A program made the translations under genes and the position numbers. Of a stretch of 64,000 nucleotides of DNA, positions 62,310 through 64,000 are shown in pieces. The notes below the pieces were generated by a model. The model did not search any database, was not told the DNA's origin, and saw only the letters and a program-made list of their open reading frames with translations. The first letter of the stretch is position 1. Every line of letters begins with the position of its first letter. Source of the stretch: Syngnathus acus (lineage: Eukaryota; Chordata; Actinopteri; Syngnathiformes; Syngnathidae); NCBI RefSeq assembly GCF_901709675.1, contig NC_051092.1, positions 16,311,128 to 16,375,127 of the forward strand, read 5' to 3'.

Positions 62310-62605
62310 CAGTAATCCTCGTTTATCGCGGATAATTGGTTCCAAAAACCACCCGCGATAAGTGAAATCCGCAAAGTATGGTCACCAACAAGAAGTACTG
62401 GTCAGGCTAACGAGTTAGCGAAAACGGACTTCTAAAGGAATGTAAACGAACATTTGGAGCAATACTACATTGTCCTAAAGGTTAGATACGTTTCCTCAAT
62501 TTTGAAGTTTTGTTTTGACTTTTAAATGTTTTTTTAATTTGGAAAAAAAATCCGCGATGTAGTGAAGCCGCGATAAACGAAACGCGAAGTAGCGAGGGAT
62601 CACTG
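62310..62605. mobile_element. ATCGCGG-family MITE, complete
   Basis: Ends CAGTAATCCTCGTTTATCGC and CGAAGTAGCGAGGGATCACTG; TA at 62308-62309 and 62606-62607. Internal repeats of TATCGCGG/CCGCGATA. It shares an internal AATACTACATTGTCCTAAAG block with 15660-15712. It may lie within the ADAT1 3' UTR. (Right end first 20: CGAAGTAGCGAGGGATCACT.). Confidence 0.88.
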
Positions 62606-63017
62606 TATATAACTCCCTTCTAATCAGAAGAAAGGTTACACCACCATAATAGGCTGGTGACTTCAAATCATTTGCAAAAATCCTCTTCGGTATGAGAGTA
62701 ACTTAGGGTCAAACAAATAAATGTATCCTGATACCGTGAGATCACAATTTGTATTAGAAATAGGAGGGTTTGAAAAGTGCCATCAATTCACCAAAAAGAG
62801 CCCATTTCTATGTTTCTGTTCTCACCTAAATGATGAATGTTTTGTTAAAAATATATATTTGGGGGTCAAGGAATCATTTTGATATTTTATCCTACAGATC
62901 ATTTGGTGATATCCTACATATCATTTATTCTACATATAAGAAAAATGTCAATTTTTTTTATTTTATGTCAATATTAATTTTGGATATTTCAATGATATTG
63001 CTATTAATTGCTATTTA
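62606..63017. other. 3' flank, nothing recognised
   Basis: AT-rich. Repeated ATCATTT...CCTACA phrases near 62870-62935. Possible poly(A) signal at 62716. Confidence 0.45.
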
Positions 63018-63917
63018 CTGTTTTCAATCAGAATCAGCTTTATTGACCAAGTTTGTGCTTGCCAAACAGGGAATTTGACTCTGGTTGATCTCAGCCTCTG
63101 TACAACATTTAAGTGACTGACAACGTTCAGGTAACTAACAACATTTAAGTGGCAAGAGCAGGATGTTATTGCACAGTGATGTCTCTGAGTCTCTATGAGT
63201 GGTGTGAGTTCATCAGAGCGACAGCCTGGGAGAAGAAGCTGTGTCTGTGTCTGCTGGTTTTGGCGTACAGCACTCTGTAACGCCGTCCGGAGGGGAGTAG
63301 TTTGAACAGACTGACCTGGGTGAGAAGGGTCTGGAGAGATGTTACTTGCACGTTTTCTGGTCCTGGACAGGTACAAGTCTTGGACAGATGGGAGGTTGGT
63401 CCCGATTATCTTTTCCGTAGAACTGCAGTCTGTGCTTGTCTTGTTTGGTGGGCGATCCAAACCTGAAGGTGATGGAGGTGCAGAGGATAGACTGGATGAT
63501 GGCAGTGTAAAACGTCTTCAGCAGCTCCTGTGGCAGATTGAACTTCCTGAGCTGTCTCAGAAAGCACAACCTCTGCTGGGCCTTCTTCCGGACAGAGTAT
63601 ATGTGGGCGGCCCATTTCAGGTCCCGGGAGATTGTGGATCCCAGGAACTTGAAGGTGTCTGTGGTGGGAATATCATTACTGAGTATGGTGAGGGGTGGAA
63701 GTGGCGAAGGGTCCCTCCTGAAGTCCACTGTCATCTCCACGGTTTTGAGCGGGTTCAGCTCCAGGTGGTTTTAGCTGCACCAGTGGACCAGCTACTCCAC
63801 CTCCTGTCTGTACGCTGTCATGTCACCGTCCCGGATCAGTCCGATGAGAGTGGTGTCGTCCGCATACTTCAGGAGCTTCACAGAAGAGTCGCCTGAGGAG
63901 AAATCGTTGGTGTAGAG
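63018..63917 (-). mobile_element. L2/CR1-group LINE, second copy, inverted
   Basis: The minus strand reads TVDFRRDPSPLPPLTIL, TFKFLGSTISRDLKWAAHIY, KKAQQRLCFLRQLRKFNLPQ and ELLKTFYTAIIQSILCTSIT, the RT thumb of the family at 430-1592. The 3' end (TTTGGCAAGCACAAACTTGG then TCAATAAAGCTGATTCTGAT) is at about 63028. The 5' side is interrupted at 63917 by a hAT MITE. Two or more frameshifts toward the C-terminus. Confidence 0.88.
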
Positions 63918-64000
63918 CAGAAGTGGGCAATTCCGGTCCTCGAGGGCCAGTGCCCTGCATGTTTTCTATGTCACCCTGTTGCAACACACCTGATTCAAAT
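63918..64000. mobile_element. hAT MITE left end, runs off the window
   Basis: CAGAAGTGGGCAATTCCGGT, CTCGAGGGCCAGTGCCCTGC and ACACACCTGATTCAAAT, as in the 13128 MITE family. It directly follows GTGTAGAG (63910-63917), the reverse complement of CTCTACAC. The other end and the second duplication lie beyond 64000. Confidence 0.8.

Overview
The window is vertebrate nuclear DNA, almost certainly from a teleost fish. It holds spliced genes with GT-AG introns, large AT-rich introns, and teleost-type transposable elements (Rex3-like RTE and L2-like LINEs, a DD34E Tc1 element, many hAT and TA-flanked inverted-repeat elements, and tRNA-derived SINEs). There is no operon structure and no bacterial signal. 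I cannot name the species.

Two host genes can be assembled exon by exon. On the minus strand at the left are the first three coding exons of CIAPIN1 (anamorsin; 4696 down to 1780, 127 codons), with a probable 5' UTR exon and a perfect NRF-1 motif near 10.5 kb. On the plus strand ADAT1 (tRNA-specific adenosine deaminase 1) appears complete: nine coding exons from 14560 to 62145 join in frame to 1530 nt (509 aa plus stop). All four expected active-site residues are visible: H78, E80, C133 and C306. The two genes lie head to head. ADAT1 exons cover about 1.5 kb of 47.6 kb; the introns are packed with transposons. No long ORF outside these exons looks like an intact host gene.

Layout. 0-4.7 kb: CIAPIN1 exons, with a LINE and hAT elements in its introns. 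4.9-10.5 kb: nested TA-flanked elements, a hAT element and a SINE. 10.57-13.0 kb: a large inverted-repeat element between the two promoters. 14.4-23.4 kb: ADAT1 promoter, exon 1 and intron 1 (LINE endonuclease fragment, LTR-like repeat, and a 4.5-kb LINE inserted in a SINE). 23.4-40.7 kb: exon 2 and intron 2 (an intact 1011-aa L2-like LINE ORF, chimeric LINE, triple nest, retroviral integrase remnant, LTR-like repeats). 40.7-46.0 kb: the 55-nt catalytic exon 3 and an intron holding a 3.6-kb inverted-repeat element with two kinds of tandem array. 46-54 kb: exon 4 and intron 4 (nested hAT, Rex3, a BED-finger hAT). 54-62 kb: exons 5-9 with Rex3 fragments, dinucleotide repeats and an intact Tc1. 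62-64 kb: 3' flank with a MITE and a LINE.

The most informative signals are insertion histories readable from the sequence itself: perfect 8-bp hAT target duplications, TA duplications with paralogous empty sites, three-level nests, and two unrelated hAT elements that entered the identical 8-bp site in two copies of one LINE. The candidates for recent activity are the Tc1 element (intact transposase, terminal repeats about 98% alike by eye) and the L2-like LINE.
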